Positions 26,117 through 34,972 of a stretch of 64,000 nucleotides of DNA are shown here, one piece after another (position 1 is the first letter of the stretch; each line of letters begins with the position of its first letter). The notes under the pieces were generated by a model. The model saw only the letters and a program-made list of their open reading frames with translations, did not search any database and was not told where the DNA came from. This DNA is from UBA1858 sp963976865. Its GTDB lineage: Bacteria; Pseudomonadota; Gammaproteobacteria; UBA4575. The position numbers and the translations under genes were made by a program. The stretch spans positions 73,444 through 137,443 of the forward strand of contig CAXBLY010000006.1 of the NCBI GenBank assembly GCA_963976865.1, written 5' to 3'.

Positions 26117-28525
26117 TTACTGTGCAAATAATTTTAATCTCTCGGATAGCTCTGACATTGATTGTATACGCTCTTCCGGCTTAACTTTCATACAATCCAT
26201 AACAAGATTGCTGAGTTCTATCGGAACCTGGTCATTTTTCTCGATAGGCGGTTTGGCTTCACCCTGAACATGCTGGTACATAATCGACATACTATCTTTA
26301 CCACTATACGGTGGCCGACCTGTCAGCATCTCGTACATCATAGTTCCCAGACTGTAGATATCTGTCTTCTCATCAATATCCTTGCCTAATACCTGTTCGG
26401 GTGACATATAAGTCGGTGTACCTACCAGCAGACCTGTTTTAGTCAGTTTTGTATCTGAACTCTGGCTGGCAGCCGCAATACCGAAATCAACTATCTTGAG
26501 CACATCTTCTTCGTTAATCATGACATTATTTGGTTTCAAGTCACGATGAATAACGTTCGCGCTATGAGCACTTTCCATACCATTACAGATATCACTGGTG
26601 ATTTTAATCGCGCGCTCATTTGTTAATGGTTTACGCTCCTTTAATTCTGCACTCAATGTATGACTTTCAAAATACTCCATTGAAATCGCGTGTGACTCAC
26701 CAAAGGTAATCAAGTCGTATATACGAATGACATTTTGATGTGTCACTTTACGGGCGAAGCGCAATTCGTAGATAAAGCGTTTAATAACACTATCATCTGA
26801 GACAAATTGTGTATTCAGGAATTTAAGGATGACATCTTCATTAATCATCATGTCTTCCATTAGATAAACAGAGCCAAAGGCACCCTTACCGACTTGACGA
26901 ATGTATTTATAACGACCTGCAATAATATCGTCAGGTTGCAGCTTGGTAGGATCAACTGATTTCGACTGCAATTCTGACTTGCCGCGTATGATTGTTCCTG
27001 TCATGGTTTTTTCAGAGTCAGATCTGTCACTGCTACGTGATAATGTCGCTTTAATATCGGTACGCAATTTATTCTGGTTATCCAGAATTCTGTCAATCGA
27101 ACAACCGCCTAACTCTCTTAATTCTTCATCCCGATTTTCCAGTGCGTGACTGATTGATGACACAATTTCATCAACAGTCATGTCATCGGCAAGTCTTTCC
27201 AGGCAGGCCAAGGTTTCTTTAACGATATTGTCCTGCTTAGCCCATAACTGTTTAATCACATAGGGTACTGCAGATTTTGCTTCCAGCTTACCCAAAGCCT
27301 GCAGCAATATAATCGCCATCGACTCGATATTTTTGTCGTTCTCATTAGTTTCATTTTTCTGCAGTAATTTAATCAGCATTGGCACTGCTTGCCGATTACC
27401 CAAGTTGGCCAGACCATCGACAGCACGTTCACGAACCCACCAGTCCGAATCATTTAGTGCATCTACAAGCGCATCATAGGTACTTTCATCTTCAGTTGAG
27501 TTGATAATTTCAATAGCAGACCTGCGTACAAATTCATCTTTATCTTTTAGCAGTATTAGCACTGCCTTAACGACCCTGGGGCCACCAATTTTACCCAGCG
27601 CATCCGCGGCTCTTGACCTTACCCACCAGTCTTCATCCTTAAGTATTCTGAATAGATCTTTCACCGATGTTGGATTGGCAATCTCATTTAACACTTCAAC
27701 CGCTGCTCGACGAGTGTATTCAGACTCGCTTTTCAGGTGTTCAACCAGATGCGCTACGGTTTCGGGGTGTTTGATAGTGACGATTGTTTCGACGGCTTTA
27801 TTCTGCACGGCATAATCAGCATCATCGATCAGTTTAGTCAGCCGGTCGATACTGATATCGCCTTTCATATGTGACAAGCCATCCAGTGCGGCTAGCCTGA
27901 CAGTCTTATTGTCATCGTCCAGTAATTTTTCCAACGCCTGATGCACTTGCGGGCGATCAAACTTGCGAAGTATTTTTGCAAAATTACTTCGTATAAATGC
28001 TTCTTTCGTATCTATTCTATTAATAATTTCGGTAACCACCGTATCTGTTGCCACATTGTCTATAATTTTGAACAGTGCAACCTGTTCACTGTGGTCAACG
28101 CTAAATACGAATTTAATCAGGTTAACTGCTTTCAATTTCTCTGTATGAGCAGTTAGAATTTTCATAATGGCAGTTTTAGAAAGATTGGGATCTGCCAGCT
28201 TGGATACGAGTGGATTGGGGTCTATATTTTCAGCATTACTTAAGGCTTCAGAGACACCCTGACGGATCAGCTCTACATCGTTTCCCAGTAACGGAATATA
28301 ATAATCAAGGGTAGAAGTACTCGCCAAATCTGTCAGCACTTCAATAATATGCGCATTGCCTAACTTATTTGTGGATTGCAGTGCTTCAGCCAGCTTCGGT
28401 ATGGAAGACTTAGGACTTTTTTTGAGTTTCGCGATGGCTTTTTGCGCACCAGGCTCAGCCAAAGATGCGCATTGCGATATCTGCGCAATTGATCCATCCG
28501 AAAGAAAACCGCTTAATAAACCCAT
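26117..28525 (-). CDS. HEAT-repeat protein with C-terminal Ser/Thr protein kinase
   Basis: The 802-residue soluble protein has about a dozen HEAT/PBS-type repeats (about 20-470; clear units near DWWVRSRAADALGKIGGPRV and DWWVRERAVDGLANLGNRQA), a short linker, and a Hanks-type kinase domain (about 538-800). The kinase has all key residues: QVGKGAFGSVYL near 544, ATP Lys in VILKFL, HRDLKPNN near 658, DFGIA near 678 and TPTYMSPE with Thr/Ser in the activation loop. It has no membrane helix, unlike PASTA kinases. It is the first gene of the operon kinase-PilT-PilU-protease-cyclase/FHA. HEAT repeats likely hold a partner; autophosphorylation could feed the FHA protein. Confidence 0.93.
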   Translation of the reverse strand: MGLLSGFLSDGSIAQISQCASLAEPGAQKAIAKLKKSPKSSIPKLAEALQSTNKLGNAHIIEVLTDLASTSTLDYYIPLLGNDVELIRQGVSEALSNAENIDPNPLVSKLADPNLSKTAIMKILTAHTEKLKAVNLIKFVFSVDHSEQVALFKIIDNVATDTVVTEIINRIDTKEAFIRSNFAKILRKFDRPQVHQALEKLLDDDNKTVRLAALDGLSHMKGDISIDRLTKLIDDADYAVQNKAVETIVTIKHPETVAHLVEHLKSESEYTRRAAVEVLNEIANPTSVKDLFRILKDEDWWVRSRAADALGKIGGPRVVKAVLILLKDKDEFVRRSAIEIINSTEDESTYDALVDALNDSDWWVRERAVDGLANLGNRQAVPMLIKLLQKNETNENDKNIESMAIILLQALGKLEAKSAVPYVIKQLWAKQDNIVKETLACLERLADDMTVDEIVSSISHALENRDEELRELGGCSIDRILDNQNKLRTDIKATLSRSSDRSDSEKTMTGTIIRGKSELQSKSVDPTKLQPDDIIAGRYKYIRQVGKGAFGSVYLMEDMMINEDVILKFLNTQFVSDDSVIKRFIYELRFARKVTHQNVIRIYDLITFGESHAISMEYFESHTLSAELKERKPLTNERAIKITSDICNGMESAHSANVIHRDLKPNNVMINEEDVLKIVDFGIAAASQSSDTKLTKTGLLVGTPTYMSPEQVLGKDIDEKTDIYSLGTMMYEMLTGRPPYSGKDSMSIMYQHVQGEAKPPIEKNDQVPIELSNLVMDCMKVKPEERIQSMSELSERLKLFAQ

Positions 28526-28649
28526 CTGGAACTAAATTTATACTTATTGTGATTGAACTTTGAAGATTTGCTGTCTCATAAATTTGTTAAAATTCATGGA
28601 AAAACATAACGTTAACTCATATCTTATAGCAAAGAATTGAGTTTGAATA

Positions 28650-29132
28650 TTAGTTTACCAGCCAAACTATAAGTTCAAGTGACAATAAGGCATATATTCC
28701 CGCCATTAGGTCATCCAGCACGATACCTACACCACCGGAAACCCGCTTATCGAGGATATTGATAGGCCATGGTTTAACAATATCGAATATACGAAATAGG
28801 ACAAATCCAGTCACCACCCAGTACCAGCCTGGCGGCGCCAGCGCCATGGTCAGTAAATAACCACATATTTCATCAATGACGATTCCACCATGATCATGAA
28901 CCCCGAGCATTTCTGCAGATTTACCTGCAATATAAAAACTAAACAAGCTCAATAGAGCAAGCACGATCAAAAAGTTGATTAGGCTTAAAGGCGCAAGAAT
29001 CAGATATAAAGGTATAGCCACCAGCGTGCCAAATGTGCCTGGCGCTTTTGGAGCCAGACCACTCCCAAAGCCAAAAGCAATAAAGTGAATTGGATTGCCC
29101 AGGATTGTTTTCCAGTCAGCTTTATTACTCAT
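28650..29132 (-). CDS. pgpA: Phosphatidylglycerophosphatase A
   Basis: PgpA dephosphorylates phosphatidylglycerophosphate to phosphatidylglycerol in the inner membrane. The 160-residue protein has the family motifs FGSGLAPKAPGTFGT (about 22-36), DEICGYL and the end KRVSGGVGIVLDDLMAG, with several membrane helices. It ends the glyA-to-pgpA operon and overlaps thiL by 8 bases. Confidence 0.95.
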   Translation of the reverse strand: MSNKADWKTILGNPIHFIAFGFGSGLAPKAPGTFGTLVAIPLYLILAPLSLINFLIVLALLSLFSFYIAGKSAEMLGVHDHGGIVIDEICGYLLTMALAPPGWYWVVTGFVLFRIFDIVKPWPINILDKRVSGGVGIVLDDLMAGIYALLSLELIVWLVN

Positions 29133-30078
29133 CGACTATTTTATTAAAGTGGTCGTAGCCAGAACTTTTTGGGTGCGGCATGATTTGATTTCCCTGATAT
29201 AACTCAACTTGCATGGTGTTAGTAATCCGACCGATCTCGCTTAGTTCGCAGTAATATTTTGCAGATAATAAATCAATATGATTTACTGAGTCTTCTGGCA
29301 CTGTGAACAGAAGTTCATAGTCTTCTCCTCCTGTGATTGCAGACATGATATTTACATTTTGACTATGTGGTACACAATCCAGCTGCAGTAAAGCACCAGC
29401 CTTGCTGGCATCGCATATAATTTCCAGTTCATTCAGCAATCCGTCTGATATATCAATGCAGGCATTCGCGATTTCTCTAAGTTCCATGCCAAGTTCCACC
29501 CTTGAGGGAGGCATATAGAGTGCAGAAAATTGTTTTTCTGTGAGCTCGTTATAGCTGAAGTCGTGATTTCGCAAAAAATCCAATGCAGCTGCTGCATTAC
29601 CAATAGCACCAGAAACAAAGACTCTGTCATCGGCCTTTGCACCACTACGTAACATCGCTTTGCCCTTAGGCACTTCGCCAATTAACTGAATAGCAACATT
29701 CAGTTGATTCCCTCTTGTTGTATCACCACCGATTAATGTCACATTATGTTTTTTAGCACATGTTAACAGGCCATTGGAAAATTCTTCCAGCCATGACTGA
29801 TTCAGTGTGCTTAGTGTAATGTTTAAAGTTGCCCAGCGAGGAGATGCTCCCATTGCCGCGAGATCACTGAGATTTGATGCCATCAATTTATAGCCAACGC
29901 CGAAAGCGGGAGCATAGCGGGTAAAGTGTCGCCCCTCGACCATCATGTCTGTAGTAATTACCAGCTCATGACCGCTGCTAGCCTTAACAATGGCCGCATC
30001 ATCCCCTATCCCTTCAATGACTGACTGATCATTGAGTTGTTTCGTAAAATATTTTCGAATGATGTCTTTTTCGTTCAA
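29125..30078 (-). CDS. thiL: Thiamine-monophosphate kinase
   Basis: ThiL phosphorylates thiamine monophosphate to thiamine pyrophosphate. The 317-residue protein shows GIGDDAAIV (about 20-28), TTDMMVEGRHF, NLSDLAAMGASPRW, TLIGGDTTRG and ISDGLLNEL, all normal for the AIRS-like family. It overlaps nusB by 4 bases. Confidence 0.96.
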   Translation of the reverse strand: MNEKDIIRKYFTKQLNDQSVIEGIGDDAAIVKASSGHELVITTDMMVEGRHFTRYAPAFGVGYKLMASNLSDLAAMGASPRWATLNITLSTLNQSWLEEFSNGLLTCAKKHNVTLIGGDTTRGNQLNVAIQLIGEVPKGKAMLRSGAKADDRVFVSGAIGNAAAALDFLRNHDFSYNELTEKQFSALYMPPSRVELGMELREIANACIDISDGLLNELEIICDASKAGALLQLDCVPHSQNVNIMSAITGGEDYELLFTVPEDSVNHIDLLSAKYYCELSEIGRITNTMQVELYQGNQIMPHPKSSGYDHFNKIVDE

Positions 30079-30527
30079 CTTTGTTGAAGCATCTGTTTTC
30101 GATCAAATTTTTTCATAAGCTTGTCCAGAACCACATTAACCAGTTTGAAGCCTTCATCGGAGCCAAATTTTTTACATAGTCTGATTGCTTCTGACGTAAT
30201 AACTTTCTCAGGAATCTGAATACAGTTAATCAGCTCATAAGTAGCAATGCGTAACGCTGCAAGCTCTATTGGGTCGATCTTGTCAACATTGTATTCTGAT
30301 GCGCCATTAATATTTGCATCAATATTTTCAGTCTGTCGAATGCAACCAGTGACCAGTTCAGAAAAATACTCGTGGTCTGATTTTGGCCAGTATTCATCTT
30401 CCTGATATTGAATGACGAGCGTATCAGGGTCTTCATCTGTGAGATGCCATTGATACATAGCCTGCAATGCCAGCCGTCTTGAGCATTGCCGTTTATGAAA
30501 TAAAGCTCTGTCACCTGGTTGAGTCAA
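30075..30527 (-). CDS. nusB: Transcription antitermination factor NusB
   Basis: NusB binds boxA RNA with NusE during rRNA antitermination. The 150-residue all-helical protein has RRLALQAMYQWHLT near the N-terminus and KVITSEAIRLCKKFGSDEGF, then VNVVLDKL near the end. It overlaps both ribH and thiL by 4 bases, as in the usual operon. Confidence 0.96.
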   Translation of the reverse strand: MTQPGDRALFHKRQCSRRLALQAMYQWHLTDEDPDTLVIQYQEDEYWPKSDHEYFSELVTGCIRQTENIDANINGASEYNVDKIDPIELAALRIATYELINCIQIPEKVITSEAIRLCKKFGSDEGFKLVNVVLDKLMKKFDRKQMLQQS

Positions 30528-31006
30528 GATTCTTTCCGAATACTTTTAATAACGTTACACATTTCCAAGGCACAAAGGGCACAATCCACGCCTTTATTTT
30601 CCCCATTCACCTGCGACCTCAATTGCGCCTGCTCTGGTGTATTTGTCGTTAATACACCAAAAACAACAGGTATTCCTGTACTCAGGCTAACATCCATGAC
30701 ACCACGGGCACATTCACCAGCCACAAAGTCAAAATGAGGCGTGTCACCCTGAATCACACAACCCAGTGTAATAATTGCCGCATGTTCTTCTGCATCCACA
30801 AGGTGCATGGCAGCTAATGGAATCTCAAATGCTCCGGGAACATAAATAACATCTATGTCCTTTTCTGCAACACCTTGCTCAAGCAGTGTGTCAGTAGCCC
30901 CCTTTAGCAGGTTATCAACAATGTCACTATTGAATCTGGCTGCCACTATAGCAAAACGGGAATCACCAGGTTTGATGTTGCCAGTCTTTGTATTTTGTAA
31001 CTTCAT
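30524..31006 (-). CDS. ribH: 6,7-dimethyl-8-ribityllumazine synthase
   Basis: RibH condenses the ribityl pyrimidine with dihydroxybutanone phosphate. The 160-residue protein shows FNSDIVDNLLKGA, VPGAFEIPLAA, LGCVIQGDTPHFDFV (with the catalytic His) and the end FGVLTTNTPEQA. It sits 5 bases after the RibB gene. Confidence 0.97.
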   Translation of the reverse strand: MKLQNTKTGNIKPGDSRFAIVAARFNSDIVDNLLKGATDTLLEQGVAEKDIDVIYVPGAFEIPLAAMHLVDAEEHAAIITLGCVIQGDTPHFDFVAGECARGVMDVSLSTGIPVVFGVLTTNTPEQAQLRSQVNGENKGVDCALCALEMCNVIKSIRKES

Positions 31007-31011
31007 TATTT

Positions 31012-32118
31012 TTATTTCCCGTCAATATATTCAACAACTTCAAGGCCAAAACCACCCAGTCCATGAAATACCTGAGGCGCACTTAGCAGGCGCATTTGTT
31101 TCACTCCCAGGTCCGCTAATATCTGTCCTCCAACTCCCAGTGTCCAGCGGTTCACAGGTGAGTCTTCATCTGCCCGATGATATTTTGCAGTGTTCATATT
31201 TTCCAGTTGCAGACATAGAGATTCACTGTCATTTGCAATTCTCAATACCACCGCAACTCCTACATCTTCACTGGCGATTCTCTTCATGGCATCACGCAGC
31301 GGCCATCCACAACTATCGTTATTACCGAGTAACGTATCACATAAAGTGTTCTCTATGTGTACACGTGTGAGTACAGGTTTAGCAGAATCAACTTCTCCCT
31401 TGATCAGGGCAAAGTGCACTTCTTTATCGATAGTGTCTTTGTAAGTCACTAGCTGGAATTCACCACAGTCAGTAGTAAATGGTTGCGAAGATATTCTATG
31501 GACGGTCCGTTCATTCTGGATTCTGTAACGAATCAGGTCTTCAATGGTACCGATCTTTAAATTGTGTTCCTGGGCAAATTTCTCTAATTGCGGACGGCGC
31601 GCCATGCTTCCATCCTCATCCATTATTTCAACAATCACCGCCGCAGGCTCCAGTTGAGCAAGTCTTGCATAATCACAACCGGCCTCTGTATGACCTGCCC
31701 TCGTTAACACTCCGCCAGCCTGAGCCATTAATGGGAAAATGTGTCCGGGCTGGGTGATGCTGTTTTTATCTGCATTAGGTGCCACTGCCGTTCGTATTGT
31801 ATGCGCCCTGTCATAGGCTGAAATTCCCGTGGTCACTCCTTCGCTGGCTTCAATTGAGATTGTAAAATTAGTGGTATGGTGTTCATCAGTAACATCTACC
31901 ATCAAGGGAAGATTGAGTTGCTGGCATCTTTCCTTGGTCAACGTGAGACAAATCAGTCCACGTCCATACTTTGCCATGAAATTGATATCTTCAGGACGCA
32001 CCATAGAGGCAGCCATTAAAATATCACCTTCATTTTCACGGTCTTCGTCGTCAACAATAACCACCATTTTACCGGCAGCGATGTCTTCAACAATTTCTTC
32101 AGTTGAATTAAATTTCAT
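31012..32118 (-). CDS. ribB: DHBP synthase with degenerate GTP cyclohydrolase II domain
   Basis: The N-terminal half (about 1-200) is 3,4-dihydroxy-2-butanone-4-phosphate synthase, which makes the C4 unit for riboflavin: DDEDRENEGDI (23-33), GLICLTL and RAGHTEAGCD are intact. The C-terminal half (about 205-368) has the GTP cyclohydrolase II fold, but two of its three zinc ligands are gone: the expected C-x10-C-x-C reads Asn257, Asp268, Cys270. It therefore matches the RibBX type found in many proteobacteria, where a separate RibA supplies GTP cyclohydrolase. No ribA is in the window. The second domain may be structural or regulatory. Confidence 0.93.
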   Translation of the reverse strand: MKFNSTEEIVEDIAAGKMVVIVDDEDRENEGDILMAASMVRPEDINFMAKYGRGLICLTLTKERCQQLNLPLMVDVTDEHHTTNFTISIEASEGVTTGISAYDRAHTIRTAVAPNADKNSITQPGHIFPLMAQAGGVLTRAGHTEAGCDYARLAQLEPAAVIVEIMDEDGSMARRPQLEKFAQEHNLKIGTIEDLIRYRIQNERTVHRISSQPFTTDCGEFQLVTYKDTIDKEVHFALIKGEVDSAKPVLTRVHIENTLCDTLLGNNDSCGWPLRDAMKRIASEDVGVAVVLRIANDSESLCLQLENMNTAKYHRADEDSPVNRWTLGVGGQILADLGVKQMRLLSAPQVFHGLGGFGLEVVEYIDGK

Positions 32119-32128
32119 AAGCGAGGAA

Positions 32129-32722
32129 TTAATTATAGGTGTGTAATCGTTCTACATAACGGGCAATCAAATCGATTTCAAGATTGATAATCGTCTCTGC
32201 CTGATAGTTAATTATAACGGTATTCTCAATGGTATGAGGGATAATATTGACAGTGAAATCATCGCCTTCAACGCTATTGACTGTCAGACTAACTCCATCC
32301 ATACAGATGGAACCTTTTCTGGCAATGTATCGGGCAATTTCTTTGGGGGCTGTTACTGTCAGACAGGTTGAACTACTTTCTTTTTTCACTTTTTTGACAA
32401 TGCCGATTCCATCTACATGACCAGTGACCAGATGGCCACCCAGGTGATCAGATAACGTCAGCGCCAGTTCCAGATTGACATTACTGCCTTTGATTAACTG
32501 TTTGAATGAAGTACATCGAATGGTCTCACCCGAAACATCTGCGTCAAACTGATTGTCTTTGAGATCAGTAGCAGTCAAGCAGACACCATTCACACAGATA
32601 CTGTCTCCTTTTTTTACATTCACCAGAAAATTATCAGGTGTACTAATGGACAGGACATACGAGCCTTCATCCTCCCTGATTGCTGCTATTGATCCTATGG
32701 CCTGAATAATTCCTGTAAACAT
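32129..32722 (-). CDS. ribE: Riboflavin synthase (alpha subunit)
   Basis: The enzyme dismutates two ribityllumazines into riboflavin and a pyrimidine. The 197-residue protein is two similar beta-barrels: MFTGIIQAIGSI with GDSICVNGVCLT in the first and HLVTGHVDGIG with GSICMDGVSLTV in the second. It follows the Ntn-hydrolase gene by 5 bases and precedes ribB by 10. Confidence 0.96.
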   Translation of the reverse strand: MFTGIIQAIGSIAAIREDEGSYVLSISTPDNFLVNVKKGDSICVNGVCLTATDLKDNQFDADVSGETIRCTSFKQLIKGSNVNLELALTLSDHLGGHLVTGHVDGIGIVKKVKKESSSTCLTVTAPKEIARYIARKGSICMDGVSLTVNSVEGDDFTVNIIPHTIENTVIINYQAETIINLEIDLIARYVERLHTYN

Positions 32723-32727
32723 TCCTG

Positions 32728-33300
32728 CTAATCTTCCTGATTAATACAATACCTGGTTAACGGTAACGCTGTACTGGTATGAAATTCTGCACTTGCTTCA
32801 ATCGCGCAGGTTGCGATTTTCTCTGCATCATCTTCGAACTTATACATTGCATACAGAGCCCCTAACGCAACTTCTGCCCCTGCACCGATTGCCCAGAAAT
32901 TCTTGTACTGAAATACTTCACGCAACGAATAGACACCAAATATACCATTCCTGTTGACGATAAGCGCATCTATCCGTGAAGATTCATAAGCGTCATCATC
33001 TTCATCTTTCGGATTTAAAAAATACTGTTCTTTCAGAATAGGATGAAGGTCCAGAAATGTTTTATAAACATCAAGCGGAGACTGAAAATTGATAATAGAC
33101 GATTCTTTTTCCAGCACGTGCTTAATAACAAGATGATGAGCAGCACTACCTACTATTCCAACATAGTTATTTTCGTGATGTAAAATTTTTTCACTGGTTA
33201 AATCATATTCATTACTTTGACGTACATCACCAAAGGTTGTGAGCGTATCTGCAGCAATACAGATTTTTCCGTTTTTTTCGACAGCGACTATTGTTGACAT
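32728..33300 (-). CDS. Proteasome-like Ntn hydrolase, BPH/HslV type
   Basis: The 190-residue protein has the N-terminal proteasome/HslV pattern STIVAVEKNGKICIAADTL, then the Lys equivalent to HslV Lys33 (TSEKIL) and GIVGSAAHH. The middle (YFLNPKDEDDDAYES, GIFGVYSLREVF, WAIGAGAEVALGALYAMY) fits the beta-proteobacterial proteasome homologue (BPH) rather than HslV. After Met removal the N-terminal nucleophile would be Ser, not Thr. No HslU or other unfoldase is adjacent. It lies in the riboflavin operon between ribD (8 bases) and ribE (5 bases). A self-compartmentalised peptidase is likely; substrates unknown. Confidence 0.85.
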   Translation of the reverse strand: MSTIVAVEKNGKICIAADTLTTFGDVRQSNEYDLTSEKILHHENNYVGIVGSAAHHLVIKHVLEKESSIINFQSPLDVYKTFLDLHPILKEQYFLNPKDEDDDAYESSRIDALIVNRNGIFGVYSLREVFQYKNFWAIGAGAEVALGALYAMYKFEDDAEKIATCAIEASAEFHTSTALPLTRYCINQED

Positions 33301-33308
33301 GTATTTTA

Positions 33309-34421
33309 TTAGTAAGTAATTAATGAAGTGATTCGTAAATCGTTACCTATTTTACGAACATCAGAATATTCCAGAGAAATACAATCTTTCATCTGTTTTA
33401 TTTCATCAATATCTGCCATTCCTCTCGACAGATTACCCATAAGTTTTGGTGACAGATAGTGGATCAATTCATCTACCAGTCTGGCATTGATCAATTTACC
33501 TATTAAGGACGAACCCGCTTCTACCAGTACGCTATTAATTTCCAGTGATGCCAGTTTTTTCAGTACCAGCTTCAAATCGAATTTTCCATTCTCATTGGGA
33601 AGGTAAATTATTTCACAATTTTCAAGTTCACTAAATTCACTGCCATTCGCATTTTGTTTTGCGAATATCAATGTTTTCCCCTCTACATTCAATAAATTTG
33701 CCTGTAGGGATATTCTCAAGTCGGGATCGATGACGACTCGGCATGGCTGAATGACACGTTGTTCAATTCCCAGCTGTTCACTGTCAATGCGTACATTCAG
33801 TGAAGGATTGTCTGTGAGCACTGTCCCGATTCCAGTTAATATTGCGTCATGTGTTGCGCGCAACTTCTGAACATCGTTTCGTGCATGTTCCGACGTTATC
33901 CACTTGGACTGACCGTTGCTTAAACAGATTCGTCCATCCATACTGGTCGCCACCTTGACTGTCACCCATGGCATTCCAACAGACATGCGTTTTATAAATC
34001 CACGATTAGGCTCTCTTGCCTGATCACTCAACAGGCTCTCGACCACCTGAATACCATGTTTCTGTAATTCTTTAATTCCTTTTCCAGCCACGAGCGGATT
34101 CGGGTCCTGCATCGCAACAAACACTTTTGAAACGTTTGCCTTTATCAGCGCCTGGGTACATGGTCCTGTTTTACCATGATGACAACACGGCTCCAGAGTG
34201 ACATAGGCAGTTCCCCCGGCAGCCTGTTCACCAGCCTTTTCCAGGGCATGAATTTCTGCGTGTGCGTCCCCCGCTTTGACATGAAATCCCGTTCCAACAA
34301 TATCGCCATGTTTACTGGTAATTACACATCCGACGTTTGGATTTGGACGGGTTGTGTATCGACCTTGCCTGGCAAGGCGTAGTGCAAGCGACATGCACTC
34401 AACATCACGTTGATTAGTCAT
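33309..34421 (-). CDS. ribD: Bifunctional pyrimidine deaminase/reductase RibD
   Basis: RibD deaminates and then reduces the GTP-derived pyrimidine in riboflavin synthesis. The 370-residue protein has a CDA-type deaminase (about 1-145) with HAEIHALEKAG and the zinc motif TLEPCCHHGKTGPC, and a reductase domain (about 150-365) with VATSMDGRICL and ILTGIGTVLTDNPSLNVR. It follows nrdR by 8 bases. Confidence 0.96.
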   Translation of the reverse strand: MTNQRDVECMSLALRLARQGRYTTRPNPNVGCVITSKHGDIVGTGFHVKAGDAHAEIHALEKAGEQAAGGTAYVTLEPCCHHGKTGPCTQALIKANVSKVFVAMQDPNPLVAGKGIKELQKHGIQVVESLLSDQAREPNRGFIKRMSVGMPWVTVKVATSMDGRICLSNGQSKWITSEHARNDVQKLRATHDAILTGIGTVLTDNPSLNVRIDSEQLGIEQRVIQPCRVVIDPDLRISLQANLLNVEGKTLIFAKQNANGSEFSELENCEIIYLPNENGKFDLKLVLKKLASLEINSVLVEAGSSLIGKLINARLVDELIHYLSPKLMGNLSRGMADIDEIKQMKDCISLEYSDVRKIGNDLRITSLITY

Positions 34422-34429
34422 GAAAATGA

Positions 34430-34930
34430 TTAGCTGTCTGAGATTAGAGACAACTGACTTTTTCGCATTTCCGGAGAAAGATCATTTTCAACATGCTCAA
34501 TAATCTCCCGAAACTCCTGCACATCAGTAAATGATCGGTACACGGAAGCAAAGCGAACATAAGCGACCTGGTCAACATTTCTCAGCTCATGCATTACCCA
34601 CTCGCCTAACTGGTTAGCAGGGATTTCCCTATCTCCATACGCAAGGCAAAGCCGGCGAATATGGTCAATAATTTTTTCCACCTGATCGGTAGAAACAGGT
34701 CTTTTTTCAATCGCGTGAACAATACCGGAACGAAGTTTGTCTGTGGTAAAAGCTTCTCTTCGACCATCACGCTTTACTATTCTGGGTAAATCCAGCTCTG
34801 CCGTCTCAAAGGTTGTGTAGCGTTCTTTACACTTGGCACACTCTCGGCGACGGCGAACCTGACTACCGTCTCCCGCTAAACGGGAATCTATTACTCTAGT
34901 ATCATTTGCACCACAGAATGGACAGCGCAT
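34430..34930 (-). CDS. nrdR: Ribonucleotide reductase regulator NrdR
   Basis: NrdR represses nrd genes when dATP is high. The 166-residue protein has the zinc ribbon MRCPFCGANDTRVIDSR with ECAKCKERYTTFE and an ATP-cone domain (about 48-138, LPRIVKRDGRREAF). It lies between glyA (42-base gap) and ribD, its usual place. Confidence 0.97.
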   Translation of the reverse strand: MRCPFCGANDTRVIDSRLAGDGSQVRRRRECAKCKERYTTFETAELDLPRIVKRDGRREAFTTDKLRSGIVHAIEKRPVSTDQVEKIIDHIRRLCLAYGDREIPANQLGEWVMHELRNVDQVAYVRFASVYRSFTDVQEFREIIEHVENDLSPEMRKSQLSLISDS

Positions 34931-34972
34931 TGTTCTTCTCTAGAGTAATAGCTCGTTCGACTAATGTCGTAT

